DNA of 13,130 nt from JAXHLG01 sp046497225 (lineage in GTDB: Bacteria > Patescibacteriota > Minisyncoccia > Moranbacterales > DUUL01): NCBI GenBank assembly GCA_046497225.1, contig JAWOGA010000072.1, positions 1 to 13,130 of the forward strand, read 5' to 3'. A program made the translations under genes and the position numbers. The notes beneath the pieces are model-generated. The model saw only the letters and a program-made list of their open reading frames with translations. It had not been told where the DNA came from and searched no databases. Positions 6,001-13,130 of the stretch are shown one piece after another. Positions within the stretch are counted from its first letter, which is position 1, and every line of letters begins with the position of its first letter.

Positions 6001-6774
6001 ATGGATATTTCTATAATCATAATCAATTATCAAAGCCAGGAATTATTAAAAAAATGCATAAAATCAATAAATGAGAACCTGGAAGAATTAAAAGCGGAAA
6101 TAATTATCGTCAATAACGACTCTAAAAAAATAGTTTTAGACAAAGAACCGAACAGAAAAACACTTTCCATTGAAATAATAGAGTCCGGAACTAATCTGGG
6201 ATTTGCCAAAGCTTGCAACTCTGGAGCTAAAAAGGCTCGCGGAAAGTTTATTTTATTTTTAAATCCAGACGCTTTCTTAACAAATAATAGCTTACTTGAA
6301 GCGATAAACTACCTTGAAAAAAATCCGGACACAGGAGCGCTGGGAGGAAAAATTATAGAGAACAAAACCGGCGCGCCTCAGCCTTGGACGTCCGGTAAAA
6401 AAACCTCCTTAAATAAGATTTTATTTAAAAACACCATTGCCAAGCCCTGGAAAAAAAATCGCGTCACCAAGGTAGACTGGGTTTCCGGAACCGCGCTGCT
6501 AACGCCAAAAGAAACTTTTTTTCAAATCGGCGGATTTGATGAAAATTTTTTCATGTACTTTGAGGATCAAGATTATTGCCTCAGAGTTAAGAATATAGGC
6601 AAAAAAGTTGTTTTTCACCCTGAATTTCAAATAACTCACTACAACGGAAAAAGCTGGTCTGATAAGAAAAAACAGAAAAAGCAGTATTTTCGCTCCCAAC
6701 AAATATTTTTTAAAAAACATATGCCTTTTCAGGCTAAGGCCTTAAATATTTTGCATAAACTTCTAATGCCTTAA
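6001..6774 (+). CDS. WbbL-like family 2 glycosyltransferase (rhamnosyltransferase type)
   Basis: This soluble GT2 enzyme of the COG1216 type adds a sugar, often rhamnose or a similar deoxyhexose in characterised relatives, during O-antigen or cell-wall glycan assembly. The nucleotide-binding start DISIIIINYQSQELLKKCI (residues 2-20) is followed by NLGFAKACNSGAKKA (65-79) and LFLNPDA (85-91), the motif in the DxD position. The acceptor-side DWVSGTALLT (159-168) and GGFDENFFMYFEDQDYCLRV (177-196), including the conserved ED pair, complete the fold. The basic C-terminal tail may touch the membrane. It begins five bases after the preceding stop, so it is co-transcribed; no Shine-Dalgarno is visible, which suggests reinitiation or coupling. 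The sugar specificity is not shown by the sequence. Confidence 0.9.
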   Translation: MDISIIIINYQSQELLKKCIKSINENLEELKAEIIIVNNDSKKIVLDKEPNRKTLSIEIIESGTNLGFAKACNSGAKKARGKFILFLNPDAFLTNNSLLEAINYLEKNPDTGALGGKIIENKTGAPQPWTSGKKTSLNKILFKNTIAKPWKKNRVTKVDWVSGTALLTPKETFFQIGGFDENFFMYFEDQDYCLRVKNIGKKVVFHPEFQITHYNGKSWSDKKKQKKQYFRSQQIFFKKHMPFQAKALNILHKLLMP

Positions 6775-6784
6775 TTTTATAACC

Positions 6785-8023
6785 TTGAATAAACACAAAA
6801 ATGCCAAAGAGGGGATAATTTCTATATTGTTTATTTTTTCTGTTTTTTTTCTGCCTTTTACTTTTGCTTTAAATCCAAACGACAATATTGATCTGTCTAT
6901 TGTACGCATTCTGATTCCTTCTTTATTTTTGATTTGGTTGGGAGTTTCTTTGTTTAAAAAAAAGCTTTTCATTGATACTCGCTTTCGTTTTTGGGCGCTT
7001 ATTGGTTTAGTTTTCTTGTCTTTTGTGTCTATTTTATGGAGTGAAGAGCCTTATTGGGCATTTAGAAAATCTCTTTTCTTGGCCTCCATTCTGCCCATTT
7101 ATTTTATTAGCTTTTCTTATTTTAAAAATAAGTCAAAATTTAATAAGTTTTCCAAAGCTCTATGCTTTTCTGCTCTCTTGGTGGCTCTGCTGGGAATTGT
7201 TCAATTTTTCTCCCAGTTTTTTTTCGATCTAAACTCAATTTTAAGTTTTCATCAAAAGATAACTCCATTTTTTTTGGGGAATAATTTTGCTAAAGAAGTT
7301 GCTGAGTACAATAGCTGGTTAGTAAACATTAAAGGCCAAACCATTTTAAGATCTTTTGCTGTTTTTCCCGATCCGCACCTGTTTTCTATTTTTTTAAATC
7401 TTTCCCTACCTTTTATTTTATACAACTACCTAAAAACCAAGCAAAAAAGATATTTAATAATAATTTTTCTTGTTTTATTGGGAGTGTTTTTGTCTTTTTC
7501 TCGAGCCGGATACTTGGCTGTTTTTGTTTTATTTGTTATCTCAATCTTTTTTTTCAAACCTTTCAAGAAAAATTTTCTGGTTTTCTTGTTTTCCTTGCTA
7601 GTTTTTTTGTCTCTTTTGGGTGTATTTCATCAAAGATTTTTATCCGCTTTTAATCTGCAAGAGGGATCTGTATCGGGAAGACTTGAAATGCTAGAAAAAT
7701 CTTGGCAAGTCTTTAAGGAAAATCCTTTAAAGGGAACCGGAATAGGAAATCTTCCGGCAGTCCTAGATAGCAATAACGACTACAGAAAACCGGTTTATGC
7801 TCATAATTTGTTTTTGGATTTCGCCTCGGAGTTGGGGGTGATTGGTTTAACATTTTTATCAATAACCATTTTAGCTCCAATGATTGTGATTTTCAAAAAA
7901 CCCGGATTAAAAAGAAAAATTATTGCGTTATCTATTTTAGCTCTTTTGATTCACTCCATGTTTGAAACACCTTTTTACTCGGTTAGAGTCTTTCCTTTAA
8001 TTTTGATTATTCTATCTATATGA
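6785..8023 (+). CDS. O-antigen ligase/polymerase family membrane protein (Wzy_C), first of two
   Basis: This polytopic inner-membrane protein belongs to the Wzy/WaaL superfamily, which polymerises lipid-linked repeat units or joins finished glycan to an acceptor. About ten or more hydrophobic segments are seen. Diagnostic stretches are RSFAVFPDPHLFSIFL (190-205), SFSRAGYLAV (237-246), SGRLEML (297-303, with R299), NPLKGTGIGNL (313-323) and AHNLFLDFASELGVIGL (339-355, with H340). These last ones form the large periplasmic loop and following helix of the family. The start is TTG at 6785, ten bases after the previous stop: a TAA blocks the frame just upstream and the nearby ATG at 6801 is out of frame. 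The 3' end overlaps the next gene by four bases (ATGA). Length 412 is typical. Polymerase and ligase cannot be told apart from sequence alone. Confidence 0.87.
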   Translation: MNKHKNAKEGIISILFIFSVFFLPFTFALNPNDNIDLSIVRILIPSLFLIWLGVSLFKKKLFIDTRFRFWALIGLVFLSFVSILWSEEPYWAFRKSLFLASILPIYFISFSYFKNKSKFNKFSKALCFSALLVALLGIVQFFSQFFFDLNSILSFHQKITPFFLGNNFAKEVAEYNSWLVNIKGQTILRSFAVFPDPHLFSIFLNLSLPFILYNYLKTKQKRYLIIIFLVLLGVFLSFSRAGYLAVFVLFVISIFFFKPFKKNFLVFLFSLLVFLSLLGVFHQRFLSAFNLQEGSVSGRLEMLEKSWQVFKENPLKGTGIGNLPAVLDSNNDYRKPVYAHNLFLDFASELGVIGLTFLSITILAPMIVIFKKPGLKRKIIALSILALLIHSMFETPFYSVRVFPLILIILSI

Positions 8024-9198
8024 GACTTTTACGAGTCTATTCTGTAATCATCTTTGCCCTTCCCTGGATTTATCTTATAAAAATTCCTCTCGAAGAAAAG
8101 GGGAGCTTAAACTTGCTTGACATTGCTATTTTTTTACACTTAGGGATTTTTATTTTTCTACTGGCAAAAAAAGGGCAAACTTATAATTTCTTAAGCTGGT
8201 TTTTTTCTAAAAAAATACATTTTTTGCTTATTTTGTTGTTTATTTTTATTGCAATATCTTGGTTTTTGAATATGCATAATAACGTTTGGAGCGACCTCGG
8301 AATAATCAAAAGCTTTTTTATACTACCCTCTCTTTTTGCTATTTCTTTGGCATATATCAATCGCCAAGATAAAAACTCTATTGATTTTTATCTTAAATTT
8401 TACTTGCTTTATTCTTCGGCTCTCGCTTTAGCGTCTTTACCGGCTTTTATTTCCGGCCAATTTTCTTATGACCAAAGAATTTCATTAATCTTCCAATCCC
8501 CCAACCAGTTAGCATTTCCCATTTCCTTAGGTTATTTAATTTCCATATATTTTCTTCTTTCTAAAAACAAGTCTTTTCTTTTTTTCTCAATTCTTGCAAT
8601 TTTGCATTTTTTAGCCGTTTTTTTAACTCATTCAACCGGAGCTATTTTTTCCTTAATTGTATTGACTTTGATATTTTTATTAGTAAAAAAGTACCAGAAA
8701 CTCCCGCGGAAGTTCTTTGCAATATTGATTATTTCACAAATATTATCCCTTGTTTTTATTATAAATTTATCATTTTTTTTAGATATAACATCCTACAACC
8801 CCTTCCAAAACAAAAACTCGCTTGATTCTCGAGCTGTTATTTATTTAGTTTCAGGTAAAATAATTAAAGAAAATTATTTATTCGGAATAGGAGCAAGCGG
8901 TTTTCAGGAGAAATACTTAGAAAAACAACCCTCTTTAAAACCCTACCCTCAGTGGGCGGTTCCTCATTCTCACAACTTTTTTTCTCAAATTTGGCTTTCT
9001 TTTGGGTTGTGTGGCTTGCTTTTATTTTTTGGTATTATTATTCAAAAAAATATTTCTTTAAAAAACATTTCAACTAACAACTTCAAGAGCGTGTTAATCT
9101 TAATCTTGTTGGGGTATTTCCTTCTTCATGGTTTAGTTGATATTCCTTTTTGGAAAAATGAGATGGCTCTGTTTTTCTGGTTTCTTATTTTCATTTAA
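8020..9198 (+). CDS. O-antigen ligase/polymerase family membrane protein, second of two
   Basis: This is a second polytopic protein of the Wzy/WaaL type, clearly diverged from its upstream neighbour. Hydrophobic segments run through most of the 392 residues. SPNQLAFPISLGY (160-172) and THSTGAIFS (203-211) correspond to the middle helices. DSRAVIYL (269-276, with R271), ENYLFGIGASGFQEKY (284-299) and PHSHNFFSQIWLSFGLCGLL (315-334) make the conserved loop with the catalytic-type His. HGLVDIPFWKNEMALFFWFL (370-389) ends the protein. The ATG overlaps the TGA of the upstream gene (ATGA at 8020-8023), a strong sign of translational coupling. A pair of such proteins may divide labour, one as repeat-unit polymerase and the other as ligase onto lipid or protein; which does which is inference. 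Its stop is three bases from the end of the convergent propeller gene. Confidence 0.85.
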   Translation: MRLLRVYSVIIFALPWIYLIKIPLEEKGSLNLLDIAIFLHLGIFIFLLAKKGQTYNFLSWFFSKKIHFLLILLFIFIAISWFLNMHNNVWSDLGIIKSFFILPSLFAISLAYINRQDKNSIDFYLKFYLLYSSALALASLPAFISGQFSYDQRISLIFQSPNQLAFPISLGYLISIYFLLSKNKSFLFFSILAILHFLAVFLTHSTGAIFSLIVLTLIFLLVKKYQKLPRKFFAILIISQILSLVFIINLSFFLDITSYNPFQNKNSLDSRAVIYLVSGKIIKENYLFGIGASGFQEKYLEKQPSLKPYPQWAVPHSHNFFSQIWLSFGLCGLLLFFGIIIQKNISLKNISTNNFKSVLILILLGYFLLHGLVDIPFWKNEMALFFWFLIFI

Positions 9199-9200
9199 CA

Positions 9201-10346
9201 TTACTCCGGCAAACCGGAAAGAGGAACTTTTTTTATTATTCCGGTTTTCCTGTCAATAAAATAAAGCTCATTCCCTCCTTCGTTCAGCATTAAATTGATA
9301 GCATCCACAGAATCTTCCTTGTTTTGGAAATCAACAACACGCTCTTTTTTCCCCGTGTCAATATTAATTCTCCAAAATGTGTCGCTGGAATTAATTTTTC
9401 CACTATTCCAATCCGCCGGTAAGCTGTCCCCCTCTGAAAATCCCGTAAGCATTCCACAATACAAGAAATTATTATCCTCAGACCACACGCATTTATCAAT
9501 CACTGACGGAAATCCCAAAGAATAGTACTCCCTGGTTTCTACTTCCAAATATCCTAACTCTAAAGCATTTTTATTCTCCTCTTTTTGATGGGAGATTAAA
9601 ATCTTTTTCCCATTCGGAGACCATTTACACTTCAAGCCGTTTTTAAAATCAAAAATTTTCTCTCTTTCTTTTTCCACTAAATCCACTAGGAACAATCCTT
9701 CCTTTTCTGCAGAAATTGAATCGTCAACAGGATGATATAAAAAATCCTTACCTCCCGGACGAGCCTTTATTTCAACCTTTTCGTTTTCAGTTTCAATGAT
9801 TTTTTTCCAGTTTTCGCCTTCTGTTCCCGAAATATCAATCTCGGAAATACCTTGCTCTTCATCAACATAATGGTAAATAATTCCATCCCCAAAAGCATTC
9901 CAGGTAGCACTCTTCACTCCTTCTTTAAGCTTATTTGCATCACCCTCGGAGATGTCATAAATAAAAAATCCCTCTTGATTTTCAACAAGAGCTTTTTTTC
10001 TGGAAAAAGACCACTGTATTTCATTAATCTCTCCAAAAGGATAAGTTCCAATATTTTTATTAAAATCTCCCCCTGGGGCAACCTCTAAAAAATTGTTGTT
10101 GTTGTAATACAAAACTTTTTCCCCGCTTCTATTAAAAGCAGCAGAAGGAATATCCCCCCGAGCAATTGTTTGAGTTATTTTTTCACCCTGTTCCCGATCT
10201 TCCTTGTTTTTGGTATCGTTTTTATTTTCTTCAGATTCTATTATTTCCCTAGCGCCATTGTTGTCAAAAAGAGCATCTTTAAATAAATACAAAACACCAA
10301 GCACTAAGAACAAAGCTACTGAAATAAAAAATATCTTTTTAGTCAT
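9201..10346 (-). CDS. Membrane-anchored TolB/PD40-type beta-propeller protein
   Basis: A single N-terminal membrane helix (about residues 4-22, after MTKK) is followed by a charged, probably flexible linker (28-60). The rest is a beta-propeller facing the outside. Seven blade-like signatures recur: AAFNRSGEKVLYY (69-81), IQWSFSRKKALVE (110-122), ATWNAFGDGIIYH (147-159), ARPGGKDFLYH (195-205), CKWSPNGKKILIS (240-252), CVWSEDNNFLYCG (286-298) and LMLNEGGNELYFID (352-365). These match the aromatic-Ser-x-x-Gly-x-x-hydrophobic pattern of PD40/WD40-like TolB repeats, giving a six- or seven-bladed fold. Such propellers bind protein partners and carry no enzyme motif here. The ATG overlaps the end of the upstream 927-codon gene by eight bases, so the two are co-translated and may form one complex. 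Three cysteines (240, 286, 297) lie in neighbouring blades. No Shine-Dalgarno is visible. Confidence 0.75.
   Translation of the reverse strand: MTKKIFFISVALFLVLGVLYLFKDALFDNNGAREIIESEENKNDTKNKEDREQGEKITQTIARGDIPSAAFNRSGEKVLYYNNNNFLEVAPGGDFNKNIGTYPFGEINEIQWSFSRKKALVENQEGFFIYDISEGDANKLKEGVKSATWNAFGDGIIYHYVDEEQGISEIDISGTEGENWKKIIETENEKVEIKARPGGKDFLYHPVDDSISAEKEGLFLVDLVEKEREKIFDFKNGLKCKWSPNGKKILISHQKEENKNALELGYLEVETREYYSLGFPSVIDKCVWSEDNNFLYCGMLTGFSEGDSLPADWNSGKINSSDTFWRINIDTGKKERVVDFQNKEDSVDAINLMLNEGGNELYFIDRKTGIIKKVPLSGLPE
9205..9247. other. Nested inverted repeats at convergent gene ends
   Basis: TCCGG/CCGGA (9205-9209 and 9214-9218, loop CAAA) overlaps a larger repeat, AAACCGGAA/TTCCGGTTT (9211-9219 and 9239-9247, 19-base loop containing a T7 run). 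The two hairpins are mutually exclusive because they share the central CCGGA. They lie just after the rightward operon and inside the last codons of the propeller gene. The small hairpin is followed nine bases later by TTTTTTT in the plus direction, so it may help end rightward transcripts, but it is not a textbook terminator. Confidence 0.3.
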
Positions 10347-13122
10347 GGAGATTTTTTTTATTTCTTTTTATTAAGCCGGATACTTCTTTTTTGTTATTAT
10401 CAAGAAAAAATATTCCATAAAGAACAAACCAGAACAATACCACAGAGACCGACAATCTTAATAAAAACACTATATAATCGGGAGCGTTTTGATAAGTAGA
10501 GGCCAGAAAGAATTTCACGGTTCCCTTGCCGGCGGTTTCATCTGATTCGTTTGTTTGATCTGTTTTTCTTATTAAAATAGATTTTTTTGTAGTTAGATCT
10601 TTTACTCCGGTAACTCCCCAACTTTCTTCTAAGTCGTCGATGTGCTCCTGAGAAAAAACCTTTTCAACCTCTACATCTAAATTAACGCCTCCTCCGGGAT
10701 TGCCCAAAACATTAAAACCTATTTTTTCATTATTTTCGCTTAGGGTTACTTCCATGTCTTCATTTTCACTAATAAATTCTTCGCTTACCTCCGATCCATT
10801 TAAATACCAAGTCAAATTAACATCATCATAATCAACATAACTCGGCACAAGGTCTGCTCTGGCTTCAACTTTTTCACCAACAGTAGCAAAAAACACTTTC
10901 TGTGAAACTTTTCCATCCTCAGAGCCATCATCCACTACTCGAGGCCATAATTTGGAATCATTTTCACTTTTAATTATAGCTAATGGATCTGAAACACTTA
11001 AAGCCCTATCAGTAGAAATATTTTCCCCTTCTTCCCTCTGAGCCTTAAAGGAAACATTTACAACACTTTTATCCGATCCCAACACGGGAAAATATAGAAC
11101 ATCGCCAATAGCGCAACCATTCTCAAAAATACAATCAGCCGCATTTAAAGGAGCATTGACTTTTTCTCCATTTATTTTCCACACATAACTTTCGTAATCA
11201 TCTTCCAGGTTAGCCCTTGCGGCCATTATCTGAAAAGGATAAACGGGGCAAAGTTTGTTGTATAAACCGCTGCCGCAAACAAGGTCGCTTGTTTCATATA
11301 ATCCATCGGGCATTTTTTCAACTTTATAAAAATCAATTTTGGTATCATTCACCACCACTGGAATATCTTCACTAGAGACGCTTACTATGTCGCTACTCTT
11401 GTTTTTTTTCACCCTCAAAAAAGTTTTGAGATAAAACTTTTCATCACTTTCCACACCTTTTGAATTCAAAAAATCCTCTTTAACCTTAAAATTAATATCC
11501 TGCAACGCTAACCCTTCTGAGTAAAAATTAGAACTAAGACTTTCCTCTGCGCAATCGCCCAATACATCATTTTGGGTACATTCGTCAGTTAACAACTCAG
11601 CTCCATTTTCCCCGCTTTCAGCATCTTCTGTACAAGACTCAAGATTATCCTCTTGGCAATAATAAACATCCCACTTGTAATATAAAAGATCCTCGTCCAC
11701 TCCCTCTTCATCAACACCTGCCTCTACATTTATTTGAGTGTTATACAAATCATCATCCAAATCGGCCTGGGGATTCTTCGGATCATAAGACAATTTCACA
11801 TTAAGATTTCCTTCTTGTTTTTCATAAACCGGTTTGGTGGCTAAGTAGGTATACCCCAAATCTTCAGACTCATTGTCACACCAATCATTTTCAAAAAAAT
11901 CATCCATAGAATCCCCGTTTTCATTTTTTTCATCGGTACAAACACCTATTCCCGCCCAGGTTATTTTGTAATAAGGATTGAGACCGGAATCGCCACTGGC
12001 AACACCCGCATCAAAAGAGCTCTCTCCTTGGTTGATTTCAAAGTTTGCTTCCTGGTTAAACGAAGAACTAGAACTACTTTCCGAGTTCCCGGAGACTGCG
12101 CTGGATTTTGTATCCCCTCCTTGTTCTAAATTAAAATTGTGATCGCTGCTATCGTAAGTTGTAGCACTTTTTCCATCTCCCTCGTTAGTGGGTATCATGG
12201 AAGTTCCTTCCACTAAAACTCCAATTCTGTCACCTTTTTTATAATTCCACGTAAATTGCTGTTGCCCCAATCCGGCCAAATCCTCTTCATCCCTAAATCC
12301 ATCCCCGTCTGTATCGGAACTATTAGGATTCAATCGCCAACAAGCCTCTTCGTTGGTAGTAAACTCTCCGTCTCCGATTTCATAATCATCCTCACAAACT
12401 ATCTCTTCTCCATTTGCCGGATTTTCAAAACTATCTCCTTCGGGAGCTTCCGGAAATTGGTGCTCGCACTCCACAATCAAATCCTTGCCCGCTTTTGAGG
12501 TATTATAATTGTCATTACCTGCAGGATTATTAATTCCAAAGTTATGCTTATAACACCTGGTTATACAATTAGGGTCCACTATCCTTCTTGCTTTATCCGA
12601 ATAACAATGCTCCTCAAAATGACCTATTCCAGAATAACCGCCGCCCGGCTTACCCCCTCTTCCCGTCGCCCCTCCGAGGGGGGCCGTATAGGCATCATCA
12701 TCGGGGTCGCTATCTCCTTCGCTGTAATCAATATTAAATAAAAAAGGGTCAAAATCGCCCCTTGCAACCATTCCCATAGCCCTCCTCTTGGCTTTTTCCA
12801 TCACATCGTCGTCATCAGAGTCGTCTTCTTCTCTAACTAAAAACCAGGTATAAAAAAGGTTTTCATTGGAAGTTTTAAAGTTTAAAGCCGAAGCGGTTGC
12901 CGTGACTTTTTCTCCCTCTTTAGGCTCTTTTTTATTGAAAAAAATGCTAGCCTCCGGATAATTAGCTTTTTTCTGGGATCTTCTCAGACTATTCGAATCA
13001 AATCCATATCTTTTTTCAACGTCATCCATAACCTCACCGGAAGACGGGATACTCAAAGCATGAACTGCGGAAGATTGAGTCACTAGGCTTACAGCTAACA
13101 AAAAACCAACTATTCTAAACAT
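10339..13122 (-). CDS. Large secreted, C-terminally anchored Ig/PKD-like surface protein of unknown function
   Basis: No named family is recognised. Residues 1-22 form a signal peptide (hydrophobic core GFLLAVSLV, cleavage likely after VHA). The mature part is strongly acidic. A strand signature of the type Y-x-W-x-x-x-G recurs around W93, W292, W389, W484, W648 and W772, with preceding phrases such as EGEKVTATA and VGEKVEARA, as in degenerate Ig/PKD domains. DTDGDGFRDEED (270-281) is a calcium-binding loop of the thrombospondin type 3 kind. A glycine-rich linker is at about 149-167 and a serine run at 340-354. All sixteen cysteines fall between 173 and 670. One membrane helix (883-907) and a basic tail end the protein, so most of it is outside the cell. 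The ATG at 13122 follows a TAA eight bases upstream and begins a sensible signal peptide. It is co-transcribed with the propeller gene and may be a surface fibre or adhesin; that role is inference. Confidence 0.75.
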   Translation of the reverse strand: MFRIVGFLLAVSLVTQSSAVHALSIPSSGEVMDDVEKRYGFDSNSLRRSQKKANYPEASIFFNKKEPKEGEKVTATASALNFKTSNENLFYTWFLVREEDDSDDDDVMEKAKRRAMGMVARGDFDPFLFNIDYSEGDSDPDDDAYTAPLGGATGRGGKPGGGYSGIGHFEEHCYSDKARRIVDPNCITRCYKHNFGINNPAGNDNYNTSKAGKDLIVECEHQFPEAPEGDSFENPANGEEIVCEDDYEIGDGEFTTNEEACWRLNPNSSDTDGDGFRDEEDLAGLGQQQFTWNYKKGDRIGVLVEGTSMIPTNEGDGKSATTYDSSDHNFNLEQGGDTKSSAVSGNSESSSSSSFNQEANFEINQGESSFDAGVASGDSGLNPYYKITWAGIGVCTDEKNENGDSMDDFFENDWCDNESEDLGYTYLATKPVYEKQEGNLNVKLSYDPKNPQADLDDDLYNTQINVEAGVDEEGVDEDLLYYKWDVYYCQEDNLESCTEDAESGENGAELLTDECTQNDVLGDCAEESLSSNFYSEGLALQDINFKVKEDFLNSKGVESDEKFYLKTFLRVKKNKSSDIVSVSSEDIPVVVNDTKIDFYKVEKMPDGLYETSDLVCGSGLYNKLCPVYPFQIMAARANLEDDYESYVWKINGEKVNAPLNAADCIFENGCAIGDVLYFPVLGSDKSVVNVSFKAQREEGENISTDRALSVSDPLAIIKSENDSKLWPRVVDDGSEDGKVSQKVFFATVGEKVEARADLVPSYVDYDDVNLTWYLNGSEVSEEFISENEDMEVTLSENNEKIGFNVLGNPGGGVNLDVEVEKVFSQEHIDDLEESWGVTGVKDLTTKKSILIRKTDQTNESDETAGKGTVKFFLASTYQNAPDYIVFLLRLSVSVVLFWFVLYGIFFLDNNKKEVSGLIKRNKKNLHD

Positions 13123-13130
13123 TTTTTTTA

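Noticed and set aside
8020..8023. Possible TGA recoding (TGA read as Gly, as in Gracilibacteria)
   Set aside because: No other gene needs read-through of TGA, Gly codons are ordinary GGN throughout, and this TGA forms a normal ATGA overlap with a clear gene start.
12256..12741. Plus-strand open frames opposite the large surface protein gene
   Set aside because: They lie antisense to a continuous 927-codon gene with signal peptide and anchor, and their translations show no domain.

Overview
This AT-rich window reads like part of a small-genome Patescibacteria (CPR) or similarly streamlined bacterium. The grounds are tightly packed genes with gaps of only a few bases or short overlaps, lysine/isoleucine/phenylalanine-rich proteins, a DUF389-like gene start, many glycosyltransferases, and a large membrane-anchored surface protein with no recognisable function. 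This is inference from gene content and style; the window holds no rRNA or universal marker gene. No in-frame TGA interrupts any gene, so the ordinary bacterial code (TGA = stop) fits. No rRNA, tRNA, CRISPR array or insertion sequence was seen.

Left part (1-2148): the start of a leftward DUF389-like membrane protein gene runs off the left edge. A 195-base non-coding gap follows, then a leftward SAM methyltransferase gene, then a rightward sulfotransferase gene. A 36-base identical direct repeat lies in front of the DUF389 gene and again between the methyltransferase and sulfotransferase genes. It contains back-to-back extended -10 promoter elements, so each copy looks like a small two-way promoter.

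Middle (1216-9198): this is a surface-glycan locus. Sulfotransferase and a DPM1-like family 2 glycosyltransferase overlap and run rightward. They converge on a leftward GT4 glycosyltransferase across a perfect 13-bp inverted repeat that contains both stop codons. From a divergent promoter region at 4228-4303 a four-gene rightward operon starts: a GT-C-like polytopic membrane protein, a WbbL-like family 2 glycosyltransferase, and two successive O-antigen ligase/polymerase (Wzy_C-type) membrane proteins. The likely scheme is that cytoplasmic transferases build a lipid-linked glycan, methyl and sulfate groups decorate it, and the polytopic enzymes polymerise it and attach it to surface acceptors. 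No flippase or initiating phosphoglycosyltransferase is in the window.

Right part (9201-13122): a leftward two-gene operon with an 8-base overlap converges on the glycan operon. The upstream gene encodes a 927-residue secreted, cysteine-containing, very acidic protein with repeated Ig/PKD-like strand signatures, one calcium-binding-type acidic loop and a C-terminal membrane anchor. The downstream gene encodes a membrane-anchored TolB/PD40-type beta-propeller. They look like partners in a cell-surface assembly of unknown role, the most novel item here. None of the start codons in the window has a convincing Shine-Dalgarno sequence.
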